Of a DNA stretch of 64,000 nt, positions 1-8,639 are shown one piece after another. The stretch spans positions 124,001 through 188,000 of the forward strand of contig NZ_AXWQ01000007.1 of assembly GCF_000482745.1 (NCBI RefSeq), read 5' to 3'. Position 1 is the first letter of the stretch. Each line of letters starts with the position of its first letter. The position numbers and the translations under genes are program-made. Origin of the DNA: Oleidesulfovibrio alaskensis DSM 16109. GTDB lineage: Bacteria > Desulfobacterota > Desulfovibrionia > Desulfovibrionales > Desulfovibrionaceae. The notes beneath the pieces are model-generated. The model was not told the origin of the DNA. It saw only the letters and a program-made list of their open reading frames with translations, and ran no database searches.

Positions 1-723
1 GTGCGCGATGTATCGTTTACGGTGCGCCGCGGCGAATGTCTGGGCGTGGTGGGTGAAAGCGGTTCGGGCAAGTCTTCGCTGGGGCTTGCCGTACTGCGCC
101 TTATAAGGTCGCAGGGCAGCATTTTGTTTGAAGGCGCCCCGCTGCACACGCTGGATGAAAAACAGCTGCGCCCGCGCCGCAGCCGTCTGCAGATAGTTTT
201 TCAGGATCCGCTGGCCGCGCTTAATCCCAGACTGAGTGTGCAGGAATGCATTGCCGAAGGGCTGCATGCCCGCGGAGAACTTTCCCGTGCCGAAACAGAA
301 GAGCGCGTCATCAGGGCCATGCGTGAAGTGGAACTGGATCCCGCCATGCGGCACCGGTATCCGCATGAGTTTTCCGGCGGGCAATGCCAGCGTGTGTGTC
401 TGGCACGGGCGCTGGTCATGCAGCCGGGGTGCATCGTTTTTGACGAGCCTACTTCCTCGCTGGACCGCAACACGCAGTTTCAGGTGGTGCGTCTGCTGCG
501 CGCTCTGCAGCAGCGCCACGGCATGGCGGGAATTTTCATAGCGCACGACCTGTCGCTTGTGCGCCGCATCTGCCATCGGGTGCTGGTGATGCAGGGCGGG
601 CAGGTGGTTGAGGCCGGCGATACTGCAACAGTGTTTGCCGCACCGCGGCATGCTTATACACGCCGCCTGCTCGAGGCCGCTCCGGCGGGGCTGCAGAGTG
701 CGGCGGGAGGAATAACCGGATGA
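1..723 (+). CDS. ABC transporter ATP-binding protein, oligopeptide/nickel (DppF-like) type, 5' partial
   Basis: Nucleotide-binding subunit, or second half of a fused DppD-DppF protein, of a peptide/nickel-type ABC importer; it would hydrolyse ATP on the cytoplasmic face. Visible motifs: Walker A GESGSGKS (about residues 18-25), Q-loop VFQDP, signature SGGQ, Walker B CIVFDEPTSSLD, and the H-loop histidine in IAHDLS. The FQDP...LNPRLSV stretch is typical of the DppF/OppF branch. The reading frame is open from the first base and lacks the usual N-terminal strand before the Walker A region, so the true start lies outside the window. The stop overlaps the next start by four bases (ATGA), which suggests the transporter is co-transcribed with the TonB operon. 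The substrate cannot be told from sequence. Confidence 0.9.
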   Translation: MRDVSFTVRRGECLGVVGESGSGKSSLGLAVLRLIRSQGSILFEGAPLHTLDEKQLRPRRSRLQIVFQDPLAALNPRLSVQECIAEGLHARGELSRAETEERVIRAMREVELDPAMRHRYPHEFSGGQCQRVCLARALVMQPGCIVFDEPTSSLDRNTQFQVVRLLRALQQRHGMAGIFIAHDLSLVRRICHRVLVMQGGQVVEAGDTATVFAAPRHAYTRRLLEAAPAGLQSAAGGITG

Positions 724-1508
724 ACCGTATCATGATGAACCGCGCCGTTCCGACGGGCTGCGCGGCATTGGCCCTGTGCCTTGTTGTTATGTGGGGCGGC
801 TGCCGCGCTCTGGCGGCCCCGGCGTCACCGGATGCACTGCTGGATACAGTGACATCGGCCATCGCCATAGAAAAAGCAGCGCATGAACGCGGCTCCGAAT
901 GGGAGCGCGAGCAGGCCCTGCTGCAGGAAGAACTGCGGCAGGCGCGTCTGGAAGAGGCGTGGTACGCGCTGCAGGTAAATACTTTTACCCGTTATGTGGA
1001 TACGGCCCGCAGCCGTGTGGATGAGCTGACGAAAACCCGTGACGAGCTGGTGCGCATGGAGACAGAGCTTGAGGGTTCGCTGGTGGAAAGCGTGGAGGCG
1101 CTGGAAAACTTTGTGCGGCAGGATATGCCTTTTCTGCAGCAGGAGCGGGACCAGCGTCTGCGGTTTCTGCATGCAAGCATGAATGACTATGAACTGGGCG
1201 GAGCGGAAAAGCTGCGCAGAGTGCTGGAGGCGTTGCAGGCGGAACTCGGCTACGGCCGGGGTGTGGAACTGGCCGCCGCGCAGATAGACGTGCAGGGCGT
1301 TTCCCGCCGTGTGCAGTTGCTGAGGACGGGACGCGCAGGGCTGTATGCGCTGTCGCCGGACGGTTCCGCCGCATGGCGCTGGACCCGTGCCGCGGGGTTT
1401 GTACCCGTGGAAGACGTGTATCTGGATTCGCTGCGTGAGGCTGCGGAAATGACGGAATCGGGCAGTGCGTTCTCGCTGCCGGTGTTGCCTTTCGGGGAGG
1501 TGCGGTAA
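720..1508 (+). CDS. DUF3450-family periplasmic protein of a TonB system
   Basis: Begins with a signal peptide (hydrophobic residues about 13-32, ending near RALAAPA), then a long charged, probably coiled-coil region (about 45-160, rich in Glu/Arg/Leu) and a small C-terminal globular part with SPDGSAAWRW. This is the DUF3450 pattern: periplasmic proteins encoded first in ExbB-ExbB-ExbD-TonB-TPR operons, where they are thought to help a second-type TonB complex. It overlaps the upstream ATPase gene by four bases and the next gene by one (TAATG), so translation is probably coupled. The family role is poorly defined; the assignment rests on layout and gene order. Confidence 0.75.
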   Translation: MNRIMMNRAVPTGCAALALCLVVMWGGCRALAAPASPDALLDTVTSAIAIEKAAHERGSEWEREQALLQEELRQARLEEAWYALQVNTFTRYVDTARSRVDELTKTRDELVRMETELEGSLVESVEALENFVRQDMPFLQQERDQRLRFLHASMNDYELGGAEKLRRVLEALQAELGYGRGVELAAAQIDVQGVSRRVQLLRTGRAGLYALSPDGSAAWRWTRAAGFVPVEDVYLDSLREAAEMTESGSAFSLPVLPFGEVR

Positions 1509-2905
1509 TGCGGCGTTTGTTAACGGCAGTGATGCTGGTGGTGCTGGCCGCATGGCCTGTATACGGCGCCGAAAGGCAGGAAAAACCCGTACTCGGGCGC
1601 GTGGCCGAGGATGTTTCGCAGATGCGGCGCGAGACTGTGGAAAATGTGGAGGAGGTCCGGCGCTCCATAGACGCGCAGCGCAAAGAGCTGAAGGAAACCC
1701 TGCAGCGTGTGAAGCGCGATGCCGCGGCAGCGCGTGAACATGCCGGAAGGCTGGAGACCGAACTGGCCGGCCTGAGAGCCCGCGAAGCCGAACTGACCGC
1801 TGAACTGGGCGGCAGGCAGGAGGCCATGCGCAAAATACGCAGTGCCGTGCGCGACAATGCTGCCCTGCTGCTGGAATCCGGCCCCATATATGATGTTCCC
1901 GGCATGGCGGAAGGCTGGCGCGGTGCGCTGGAGGGCATGACCGCTCCGGAACATTTTCCTTCGCTGGAGGAAGTCAGACTGCTGCTGCACTCCATGCTGC
2001 TGTCCGTGGAGGCGGGAGGCCGCATGGCCGTGGTGCGGCAGCCTGTGCATATCCGCGACGGCAGTCTGGTTGAAGCGCAGGTGCTGCATTATGGCGCGTT
2101 TCAGGCTGCATATGCCGCGGGTGACGAAACAGGTTTTCTTACAAGAGTGCGCGGTGCTGATGCGCCTCAGGCTTTTGCCTACCGGCCGGACAGTGCCGAG
2201 TCCGGCATGATTGCGCAGGCCGTGAGCGGTACCGGAAAAGGGCCGGTACCTCTTCCGGCGGATGTCACCGGCGGCAGAGTTCTGGCTGACCCCCCTGCGC
2301 GGCATACCATGCTGACGGCTGTCATGGACGGCGGCATGTTTCTGTGGCCCATTATGCTCATAGGCGTGGTGGGACTGCTGCTGGTGGCAGAGCGGTGCGT
2401 GACGCTGGGCAGGGTGCGTGCCAACGGCAGGCAGGCCGTGGAGCAGGTGCTGCACGGGGACCGGAACATGACTGCACAGGCCGGGCGTACTCCGGCGGAA
2501 CGAGTGGTCCGGCGTATGTGCACGCCGGGCGGCACACCGGATGATGCCGAACAGATGGAGCGCCGTCTGGAACAGGCGGTGCTTGAAGAACTGCCGCCCC
2601 TTGAGCGTTTTCTGCAGACCATACGCGTGCTTGCCGCCATATCTCCTCTGCTTGGTCTGCTGGGTACGGTGTCAGGCATCATCCAGACGTTCCGGATTAT
2701 CACGGCGCACGGCAACGGCGATCCCAAGCTGCTTTCCGCAGGGATATCCGAAGCGTTGCTCACAACGGAGGCGGGCCTTCTGGTGGCCATTCCCCTGCTG
2801 CTCTGCCACCATTTTCTGACCCGCAGAGTCAACACGGTGATGCTGGACATGGAAGCCGCCGGAACATCGCTCATCGCGGCGGGGAGCAGCGGGAGGCAGC
2901 AATGA
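1508..2905 (+). CDS. MotA/TolQ/ExbB proton-channel protein with long periplasmic N-terminus (TtpC-like)
   Basis: Proton-channel component that would drive TonB-dependent uptake with the proton motive force. A cleavable-looking signal peptide (first ~20 residues, ending VYGAE) precedes a periplasmic coiled coil (about 30-120) and a small domain. The membrane part starts near residue 278 (FLWPIMLIGVVGLLLVAE) and continues with the MotA/TolQ/ExbB signature in which ISPLLGLLGTVSGIIQTF and TEAGLLVAIPLLL form two more helices. At 465 residues it is about twice the size of ordinary ExbB because of the extension, as in the TtpC proteins of Vibrio-type TonB2 systems. It overlaps both neighbours by 1-4 bases. 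Confidence 0.85.
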   Translation: MRRLLTAVMLVVLAAWPVYGAERQEKPVLGRVAEDVSQMRRETVENVEEVRRSIDAQRKELKETLQRVKRDAAAAREHAGRLETELAGLRAREAELTAELGGRQEAMRKIRSAVRDNAALLLESGPIYDVPGMAEGWRGALEGMTAPEHFPSLEEVRLLLHSMLLSVEAGGRMAVVRQPVHIRDGSLVEAQVLHYGAFQAAYAAGDETGFLTRVRGADAPQAFAYRPDSAESGMIAQAVSGTGKGPVPLPADVTGGRVLADPPARHTMLTAVMDGGMFLWPIMLIGVVGLLLVAERCVTLGRVRANGRQAVEQVLHGDRNMTAQAGRTPAERVVRRMCTPGGTPDDAEQMERRLEQAVLEELPPLERFLQTIRVLAAISPLLGLLGTVSGIIQTFRIITAHGNGDPKLLSAGISEALLTTEAGLLVAIPLLLCHHFLTRRVNTVMLDMEAAGTSLIAAGSSGRQQ

Positions 2906-3567
2906 TGCCGGGTATCTTTTCCGAAGGCTTCATGAGCGGTCTTGCTTCGCTTTCTTCCGGCGCCGGTATTCTGGCGTTGCTGGGGGTGCTGTGCGTCTGG
3001 GTGTGGACGCTGATCATTCTGACGGCGGTGGCCCTGCGCGATGCCGCGCGCGGCACTGCATGCACCGGCGCTGCCGCCGGGCAGCAGGATGACGGATGCC
3101 CCGCTCCGACGGCGGCAGGTGCGGCGGGGCTTGTCGCCGCACATGCCGTTTTTTGCCGCGGGCTGCGTCATGGCGGGCTCAGCCTGCGGTTGCGGCGGCG
3201 TATTGTGCGGGCCCGTATGGATATGGTGCTGCGGCAGGTGACAAAAAATGTGGGCACCATTCTGCTGCTTTCGTCGCTGGCGCCTTTGCTGGGGCTGCTG
3301 GGCACGGTGGAAGGTATGGTGGGTACATTCCGTGCGCTGGCAGAGGCGGGCAGCGCAGACAACGCCGCACTGACCGGCGGTATTTCAAAAGCGCTGGTGA
3401 CCACGCAGGGCGGCCTGCTGGTAGCCATTCCCAGCCTGCTTGCGGGCGGCATTCTGTACCGTAAAAGCCGCAAGCTGCGTAATGCGCTGCGTTCCGTTTC
3501 GCTGCGGGCCGCAGAAGCATCGGGCCGGACGGCGCCCGCCTGTTCCGGGCAAGGAGATATACAATGA
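2902..3567 (+). CDS. exbB: ExbB-like MotA/TolQ/ExbB proton channel family protein
   Basis: Second, standard-size (221 residue) ExbB protein of the same operon. The first helix is near residues 20-45, and the family core has paired helices around LAPLLGLLGTVEGMVGTF and TTQGGLLVAIPSLLAGGIL, with the conserved Thr-Val-Gly and Gly-Leu-Leu-Val-Ala-Ile-Pro elements. It presumably forms the inner-membrane pentamer around ExbD. The cytoplasmic loop contains an Ala/Gly/Thr-rich insert (about 49-75) of no obvious function. Start and stop both overlap neighbours by four bases. Confidence 0.88.
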   Translation: MMPGIFSEGFMSGLASLSSGAGILALLGVLCVWVWTLIILTAVALRDAARGTACTGAAAGQQDDGCPAPTAAGAAGLVAAHAVFCRGLRHGGLSLRLRRRIVRARMDMVLRQVTKNVGTILLLSSLAPLLGLLGTVEGMVGTFRALAEAGSADNAALTGGISKALVTTQGGLLVAIPSLLAGGILYRKSRKLRNALRSVSLRAAEASGRTAPACSGQGDIQ

Positions 3568-3968
3568 GATGGCGCGGTACGACACAGGATGAAGTGGTCA
3601 ACGATATCGATCTGACACCCATGATCGACATGGTTTTCATTTTGCTGATCTTTTTTATTGTATCCACAAGTTTTATCAAAGAATCCGGCGTGGTGGTGGA
3701 ACGTCCCGCTGCGGCTACGGGCGAAGGCCGTCAGGTGCAGGTGGTTGTGGCCATAGACAGCGACAACGTGCTGTGGATGGAAGGTGAAAGTGTTGATATC
3801 CGCTCGCTGGAGTCGCGCATGGCGGGGCTGCTGGCGGAAAAAGACAACCTTGCGGTGATTGTGGCTGCCGATGTGCAGTCCAGTTCCGGTGTGCTGGTGC
3901 GCGCCATCGACCTGTGCCGTCAGGCCGGAGTGCGCGATGTGAGCGTGGCCACCAAGGATGCGCCATGA
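3564..3968 (+). CDS. exbD: ExbD/TolR biopolymer transport protein
   Basis: Single-pass inner-membrane protein of 134 residues. Family hallmarks are the N-terminal cytoplasmic tail followed by IDLTPMIDMVFILLIFFIV, where the Asp in the MIDMVF helix is the proton-carrying residue of ExbD/TolR, and a periplasmic domain with VAIDSDN and the late conserved VRAIDLCRQAG. It couples proton flow through ExbB to TonB. Four-base overlaps on both sides place it in the middle of the TonB operon. Confidence 0.93.
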   Translation: MRWRGTTQDEVVNDIDLTPMIDMVFILLIFFIVSTSFIKESGVVVERPAAATGEGRQVQVVVAIDSDNVLWMEGESVDIRSLESRMAGLLAEKDNLAVIVAADVQSSSGVLVRAIDLCRQAGVRDVSVATKDAP

Positions 3969-4636
3969 CGGATTGGTGCGTGCGGATGGCGGCCGTGGGC
4001 GGCGGAGTGGGGGTCACGCTGTTGCTGCTGCTTTTCCTGCTGGCAGGAACTGCTCCCCGCGTGGTGACAGATGAGCCTGTGGTGCATGGCGCGGTCAGGC
4101 TGTCTTCGTTTACCGAAGCTCCGGTACGCGAGACCGAGACCTATGCCACCCGCGATGTGCAGCAGGTGCAGCCCCTTGAAAAGATGTCAGAAATGGATGT
4201 GTCTCTTGATTCGCCGCAGTTGGAAATGGACATGCCCTCCATGGAAATGGATTTCGCGCCCGAGCTGGCAGGCACCGTGCCGCTGAGCGGAGTCCCTTCC
4301 GTGGCTTCGGCCGGCGGGTTGTCGGCGCCGTCGGGCGGTGCCTTTACGCTGGGCGAGGTTGATGAACAGCCGCGCCCGCTTTATGCGCCGGCCCCGCTGT
4401 ATCCGATGCAGGAAAAACGTCTGGGGCGTGAATGCACCGTGGTGGTGCGCATTCTGCTGGCTGAGGACGGAACGGTGAAACAGGCGACTCCCGTGTATGC
4501 GGAAGACGATACCCGGACGTTTCATGAGGCCGCCGTGGAAACGGTGCTGCGGTGGCGTTTTGTACCCTGCCGCAAAGACGGCAGGGCCGTGCAGTGCATT
4601 GCCGAGCAGCCTTTTACCTTTTCACTGCACCAGTAA
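3965..4636 (+). CDS. tonB: TonB family protein
   Basis: Inner-membrane anchored energy transducer (223 residues from the ATG that overlaps the exbD stop; a longer upstream reading is possible but would run far into exbD). One N-terminal helix (about residues 8-28) precedes a periplasmic linker and a C-terminal TonB domain beginning near PRPLYAPAPLYP and containing VVVRILLAEDGTVKQ and AAVETVLRWRFVPC, which contacts the TonB box of outer-membrane receptors. The linker lacks the usual Glu-Pro/Lys-Pro repeats; instead residues about 78-100 are an unusual Met/Asp/Glu-rich stretch (MDVSL...MDMPSMEMDF). No TonB-dependent receptor is in the window. Confidence 0.88.
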   Translation: MTDWCVRMAAVGGGVGVTLLLLLFLLAGTAPRVVTDEPVVHGAVRLSSFTEAPVRETETYATRDVQQVQPLEKMSEMDVSLDSPQLEMDMPSMEMDFAPELAGTVPLSGVPSVASAGGLSAPSGGAFTLGEVDEQPRPLYAPAPLYPMQEKRLGRECTVVVRILLAEDGTVKQATPVYAEDDTRTFHEAAVETVLRWRFVPCRKDGRAVQCIAEQPFTFSLHQ

Positions 4637-4653
4637 AGGGCATGGAGGTGGTT

Positions 4654-5907
4654 ATGACCGGATATGCCATGCTTGAACGATTGTGGCACACCCCGGCGCG
4701 GCAGATGCGGTTGGCGGTGCTGTGCGTGGCTGTATGCACAATGCTGCCGGTGCTGTGCGACAGCGCGTTGGCGGGCGTCCGCTCCGTGACGGCCATGGAA
4801 TACGAGATATTCACGGAAGCCAAGCGGCTTGCGGACAAAGGCCGTCACGATATGGCCGCAGAAAAGATGGCCGTGTACTTCCGCCGTTATTCGGACAGGC
4901 ATCAGTACGCGTACGAGCTGTACGGGGCCGTGCTGCTGGAGATGAAACGCGAAGACCTGGCGGTTTCCGTGCTGCGTGAAGGCGCCGGAGAGTATGCCGA
5001 CAGCGGGTCGCTGGCCCAGATGCTGGGCACGGCGTTGTACCGGGCCGGAAAGCCGCTTGAGGCTGCCGACGCCTTTTTGAAGGCGTATGCGCTTTCGGGA
5101 GAGGCCAAAACGTATCTGGCATATTCGGCCGCGGTGTTTCTGGCCCGCGGCGAACAGTACGGCAGGGCCGCCGCCGTACTGCGCCCTCTTACGGGCAGGG
5201 CGGAAGCGAAAGCCGACTGGCATATTCTGCTTGCCCAGTGCCTTATGCGGCAGGACAAATTGCAGGAAGCGGCGCAGGGACTGCGCGCCGCAGTGCGGGT
5301 GTACCCTGAAGATGCCAAGGTGTGGCGCATGCTGGGCCTTGTTTATTACCGGCAGGGACTGCGCGACAAGGCTGCGGCAACCTATGAGATAGCGCACAAA
5401 CTTGCACCGCCCAGCAGCCGCGAATCAGCCCAGCTTGCTTCGCTGTATTGTTCGCTGGGGGCTCCCTCTCTGGGGGCCCGCGCGGTGGGTGAAGCTCCGC
5501 CGACTCCGGAAATGCTGGACAATCTGGCACATTCGCTGGCCCGCGGAGGCGATCTGCCCGCTGCGCTGGAACATGCGCAGAAGGCCTTGGAACAGGCCCC
5601 CACTGATGACCGCCGTTTCAGAAAAGGGCAGATACTGCTGCGTATGGAAAAAAAGGCCGAGGCTGCGGTTGTTTTTGGCGATCTGGCAGCAGGCGGGGGG
5701 CGTCTGGCGCGCAAGGCCCGCTGGATGCTGGCCGTGATGGCGTGGAATGACGGGGACTGGCAGCAGGCGCGGGTCGAGCTTGAAAAACTGGCTTCGGGAG
5801 GGGACCGCATGGATAAACGTGCCAGAAGGCTGCTGGGAATTCTTGATCAGGTTTCCGGCGGCGCGGAACATGAAGGCAGACAGCAGAAAGAGGGCTCCGC
5901 TTCCTGA
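4654..5907 (+). CDS. Tetratricopeptide repeat protein of the TonB operon
   Basis: Exported TPR scaffold of about 417 residues. The chosen ATG has GGAGG seven bases upstream; an earlier in-frame start would overlap tonB. A signal peptide (residues about 18-41, VLCVAVCTMLPVLCDSALAG) is followed by helical repeats through most of the protein, clearest around LEAADAFLKAYALSGEAKTY, AKVWRMLGLVYYRQG and LRDKAAATYEIA. Proteins of this kind close DUF3450-ExbB-ExbD-TonB operons and are thought to assist the complex in the periplasm. It is separated from tonB by only 17 bases. Confidence 0.8.
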   Translation: MTGYAMLERLWHTPARQMRLAVLCVAVCTMLPVLCDSALAGVRSVTAMEYEIFTEAKRLADKGRHDMAAEKMAVYFRRYSDRHQYAYELYGAVLLEMKREDLAVSVLREGAGEYADSGSLAQMLGTALYRAGKPLEAADAFLKAYALSGEAKTYLAYSAAVFLARGEQYGRAAAVLRPLTGRAEAKADWHILLAQCLMRQDKLQEAAQGLRAAVRVYPEDAKVWRMLGLVYYRQGLRDKAAATYEIAHKLAPPSSRESAQLASLYCSLGAPSLGARAVGEAPPTPEMLDNLAHSLARGGDLPAALEHAQKALEQAPTDDRRFRKGQILLRMEKKAEAAVVFGDLAAGGGRLARKARWMLAVMAWNDGDWQQARVELEKLASGGDRMDKRARRLLGILDQVSGGAEHEGRQQKEGSAS

Positions 5908-6181
5908 CGCTGTGACGGTTTGTGAACCGGACTCCGGCGCGGGAGGCAGGGGAATGCCGCACGGCATCCTGCCCGCGCGGAACCCGCTGTCCGCCTGCGG
6001 GGGCGCCGGTCTCTTTTGCGTTTAAGCGTGCGCCTGCGGGGTGGCGGCAGTGCGTGCTGCGGCAACGGGTCAATCGTATTGCGATACACTGGCTCTGCCT
6101 TGTGCCTGAAAAGAATGCCTGCGGGAGATTCCGGCTTTGCCGGAAGCGGCGCTTTGCATGCACACGGGCGGAAAAAGCGTT
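5908..6181. other. Hairpin-rich intergenic stretch after the TonB operon
   Basis: No convincing gene. Two clean inverted repeats are visible: GGCAGG...CCTGCC enclosing ATGCCG-CA-CGGCAT (5945-5973), and TTCCGGC-TTT-GCCGGAA (6129-6145). Together with the terminator that follows, this may be a long structured 3' UTR of the operon or a separate small RNA; I cannot see a convincing promoter. Confidence 0.35.
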
Positions 6182-6218
6182 CAGGCCGCCCCGTACGGGG
6201 CGGCCTGTCTGTTTTTTT
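6182..6218 (+). terminator. Rho-independent terminator after the TonB operon
   Basis: Perfect 12-bp inverted repeat (CAGGCCGCCCCG / CGGGGCGGCCTG) with a two-base loop, followed by a short spacer and a run of T on the plus strand. It lies between the plus-strand TonB operon and the convergent chemoreceptor gene. Confidence 0.85.
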
Positions 6219-6297
6219 GTGCGGGGTCTGCCGGATTGCACCTGTGTGCGGTTCATCACGCGGGTGCAGGCGCTTTACGCTGCTGTTTGCGTGCAGT

Positions 6298-8478
6298 TCA
6301 TGCTGTTTTTCCGGCTTCTTCCAGCGACTGGATGAGCGAACGCAGTTCGTTGGCCTGCGTGGCCAGTTCCTGCACTGCTTCCGCCGCCTGCATCATGCCT
6401 TCGGTGGTTTCGCTGACTATCATGGTCACCTCTTCCACCGAGCGGTTTATCTGCTCCATGGCCGCGGCCTGTTCTTCGGCTGCGGTGGCGATGCTGGAAA
6501 CCTGCAGTGCAGTGCCGTCCGCCACGGTGACAATGGAGTCCAGCGCCGCGCCGGAGTCGTTCGCTTTGCCTGTGGCCTGCTGGATGGCGGCCACGGCCTT
6601 GTCCATGCTTTCAATGTTTTTGCCTGCGGCCTGCTGAATGCTGCTGATGCGGTCGCCCACTTCCTTGGTGGCGCTCATGGTTTTTTCTGCCAGTTTGCGC
6701 ACTTCATCGGCCACAACGGCAAAGCCGCGTCCCGCATCACCGGCGCGTGCGGCTTCAATGGCCGCGTTGAGCGCCAGCAGGTTTGTCTGGTCGGCTATAT
6801 CGCTGATAACGGTCATCACCTGTCCGATGGAATCGGCCTGTTCGCCCAGCGACCGCATGCTGTCCTTGAGCGACAGAGCAGTGGTGTTAACCTGATCTAT
6901 GGCCTCGATGGCCTGCTGCACGATGCCCGCCCCGTCCTGTGCGCGGTCCCGTGCTTCGGAAGAGCTGGTGGCGGCCAGTGTCGAGTTCTGGGCCACCTCG
7001 TTCACCGTGGCGTTTATCTGTTCCATGGCGGTGGCTGTTTCCTGCATTCTGTCGCGCTGTATGGAGGCACCGTTGCTTACCTGATCGACCTGTGCGGTCA
7101 GTTCGTCGGCGGCTGATGACATGCGTTCGGCAATATTGTTTGCCCGGCCGGAAAGTTCCTGCATATGTTCCACAAGCTTGGCCACGCGGGCCTGCTGCTC
7201 TCTGGCCTGCTCCAGAGCCTGCTGCGCATTGTCGGCCTGTAGCGAGGCTTCTTTGCTTTTGGCGTTGGCCTCGGCCATTTTTTCTTTCAGCGATCCCACC
7301 ATGGTGGCAATGGAATGTTGCATGGAGGCTATTTCGGGCGAGAATGAGCCGCTTACCTGCGCATCCAGATTGCCGCCGGCCACGTCGCTGGCGTAATGTT
7401 CGATGATGGAAAGCGGAGAGATGAGCTCGCGCCTGAGGATGAACAGTGTGGTGGCGGTGACCAGCAGCAGTATGCCCGCACCGGCGATGAAAAGGGCGTT
7501 GCGCAGTGCCGTTACGCCGGCAAAGGCTTCAGCCTCGTCTATTTCGGCGATGATGCCCCATTTTACGCCGGACAGCACTTCCAGCGGTGCGAATGACGAC
7601 AACACCGGATTGCCGTTGTAGTCGGTGATGATGCGTGTGCCGGACCTGCCCTCAAGCGCGCTGCGTGATGCTTCGGTATCCACCTTGCCTTTCTGCGGAT
7701 TGCGGAATGATCCGGCAACGGAATGAAATTCCGGTTCAAGGAATGAATCCGAGCGCATCAGCTTGTCCTGACCTACAAGATAGGTTTCACCCGTTTGACC
7801 CATGCCGTCGCGCAGCTGCATGAGCGCGTTGATGCGGTCGAGGGGTATCTGCAGGATGACGGTGCCCTCAATGCCGCTTCTGTTTTCCATCTTTCTGGCG
7901 ATGAAGGCGGCGGGCTCTCCGTTTGAGGGGGCATAGGGCCGGAAATCGGCAAAGCCTATATCGCTCTGCTGTGCGGTCTGCCATGCCTGCGCTATGCTGC
8001 TGCCGGCAAGCGGTCCCTGTGTCAGACTTTGTCCCAGGTCTGATTCTCTGGCCTGTGTAAAAAGAATGCGTCCTTTTCCATCCACCAGAAAAAGGTCGTA
8101 ATAGCCTTTTTCGAGCACATAGTTTTCAAAGTGCGGCACCGCGCGTTTGTGCAGGCGGGTATATGCAGCGGAGGTGATATCAAGGCCTGATGCCGTGTTT
8201 GCATCCGGTGTTTCGGCATACATGATGAAGCGTGAAAGAAAATCCGCAGCCGCCGTGCTGCGTGCCAGCTGCAGTATTTCGTTGTTCCATGAGCGGATGA
8301 TTTCCTGCGCGGCATGCTGCTTGATTGCCCTGAGCGAGGTAAGCTGACCGAAATACTGTTCTTCGAGTTTGTCTGAAGCTGATGTGAAGGCGTAATACCC
8401 CATGCCGATGAACGGCAGAAGCCCGATGGCAAGGCAGAACGCGATCATTTTGGTCTTGAGCGATATGGTTCCCTTCAT
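6298..8478 (-). CDS. Methyl-accepting chemotaxis protein
   Basis: Transmembrane chemoreceptor (726 residues) signalling to CheW/CheA. Layout: first helix about 12-33; a large periplasmic sensor, probably Cache type (double-Cache size, about 35-325); second helix about 327-347; HAMP domain about 349-400 (contains SPLSIIEHYASDVAGGNLDAQV); then the cytoplasmic coiled-coil signalling domain whose conserved tip includes TNLLALNAAIEAARAGDAG and FAVVADEVRKLAEKT (about 565-600). No C-terminal NWETF-type CheR tether is seen. A GGAGG ribosome site lies just before the start. The binding-protein gene immediately upstream on the same strand could feed ligand to it or respond to the same compound. Confidence 0.93.
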   Translation of the reverse strand: MKGTISLKTKMIAFCLAIGLLPFIGMGYYAFTSASDKLEEQYFGQLTSLRAIKQHAAQEIIRSWNNEILQLARSTAAADFLSRFIMYAETPDANTASGLDITSAAYTRLHKRAVPHFENYVLEKGYYDLFLVDGKGRILFTQARESDLGQSLTQGPLAGSSIAQAWQTAQQSDIGFADFRPYAPSNGEPAAFIARKMENRSGIEGTVILQIPLDRINALMQLRDGMGQTGETYLVGQDKLMRSDSFLEPEFHSVAGSFRNPQKGKVDTEASRSALEGRSGTRIITDYNGNPVLSSFAPLEVLSGVKWGIIAEIDEAEAFAGVTALRNALFIAGAGILLLVTATTLFILRRELISPLSIIEHYASDVAGGNLDAQVSGSFSPEIASMQHSIATMVGSLKEKMAEANAKSKEASLQADNAQQALEQAREQQARVAKLVEHMQELSGRANNIAERMSSAADELTAQVDQVSNGASIQRDRMQETATAMEQINATVNEVAQNSTLAATSSSEARDRAQDGAGIVQQAIEAIDQVNTTALSLKDSMRSLGEQADSIGQVMTVISDIADQTNLLALNAAIEAARAGDAGRGFAVVADEVRKLAEKTMSATKEVGDRISSIQQAAGKNIESMDKAVAAIQQATGKANDSGAALDSIVTVADGTALQVSSIATAAEEQAAAMEQINRSVEEVTMIVSETTEGMMQAAEAVQELATQANELRSLIQSLEEAGKTA

Positions 8479-8639
8479 GCTGAATCCTCCGGAATGTGCA
8501 TGTGCACAGAAAAAATAAGCGTGCTGTCAGGTGAGCCCGGCGGCAATGATAACTCCGCAGGCTGCGCGGATATGTCGGCTCCGGCGGCGGAACAACAGGT
8601 TATCATCTGTCTGCCTGCGGCTCCGGATCTGCAGGGTGG

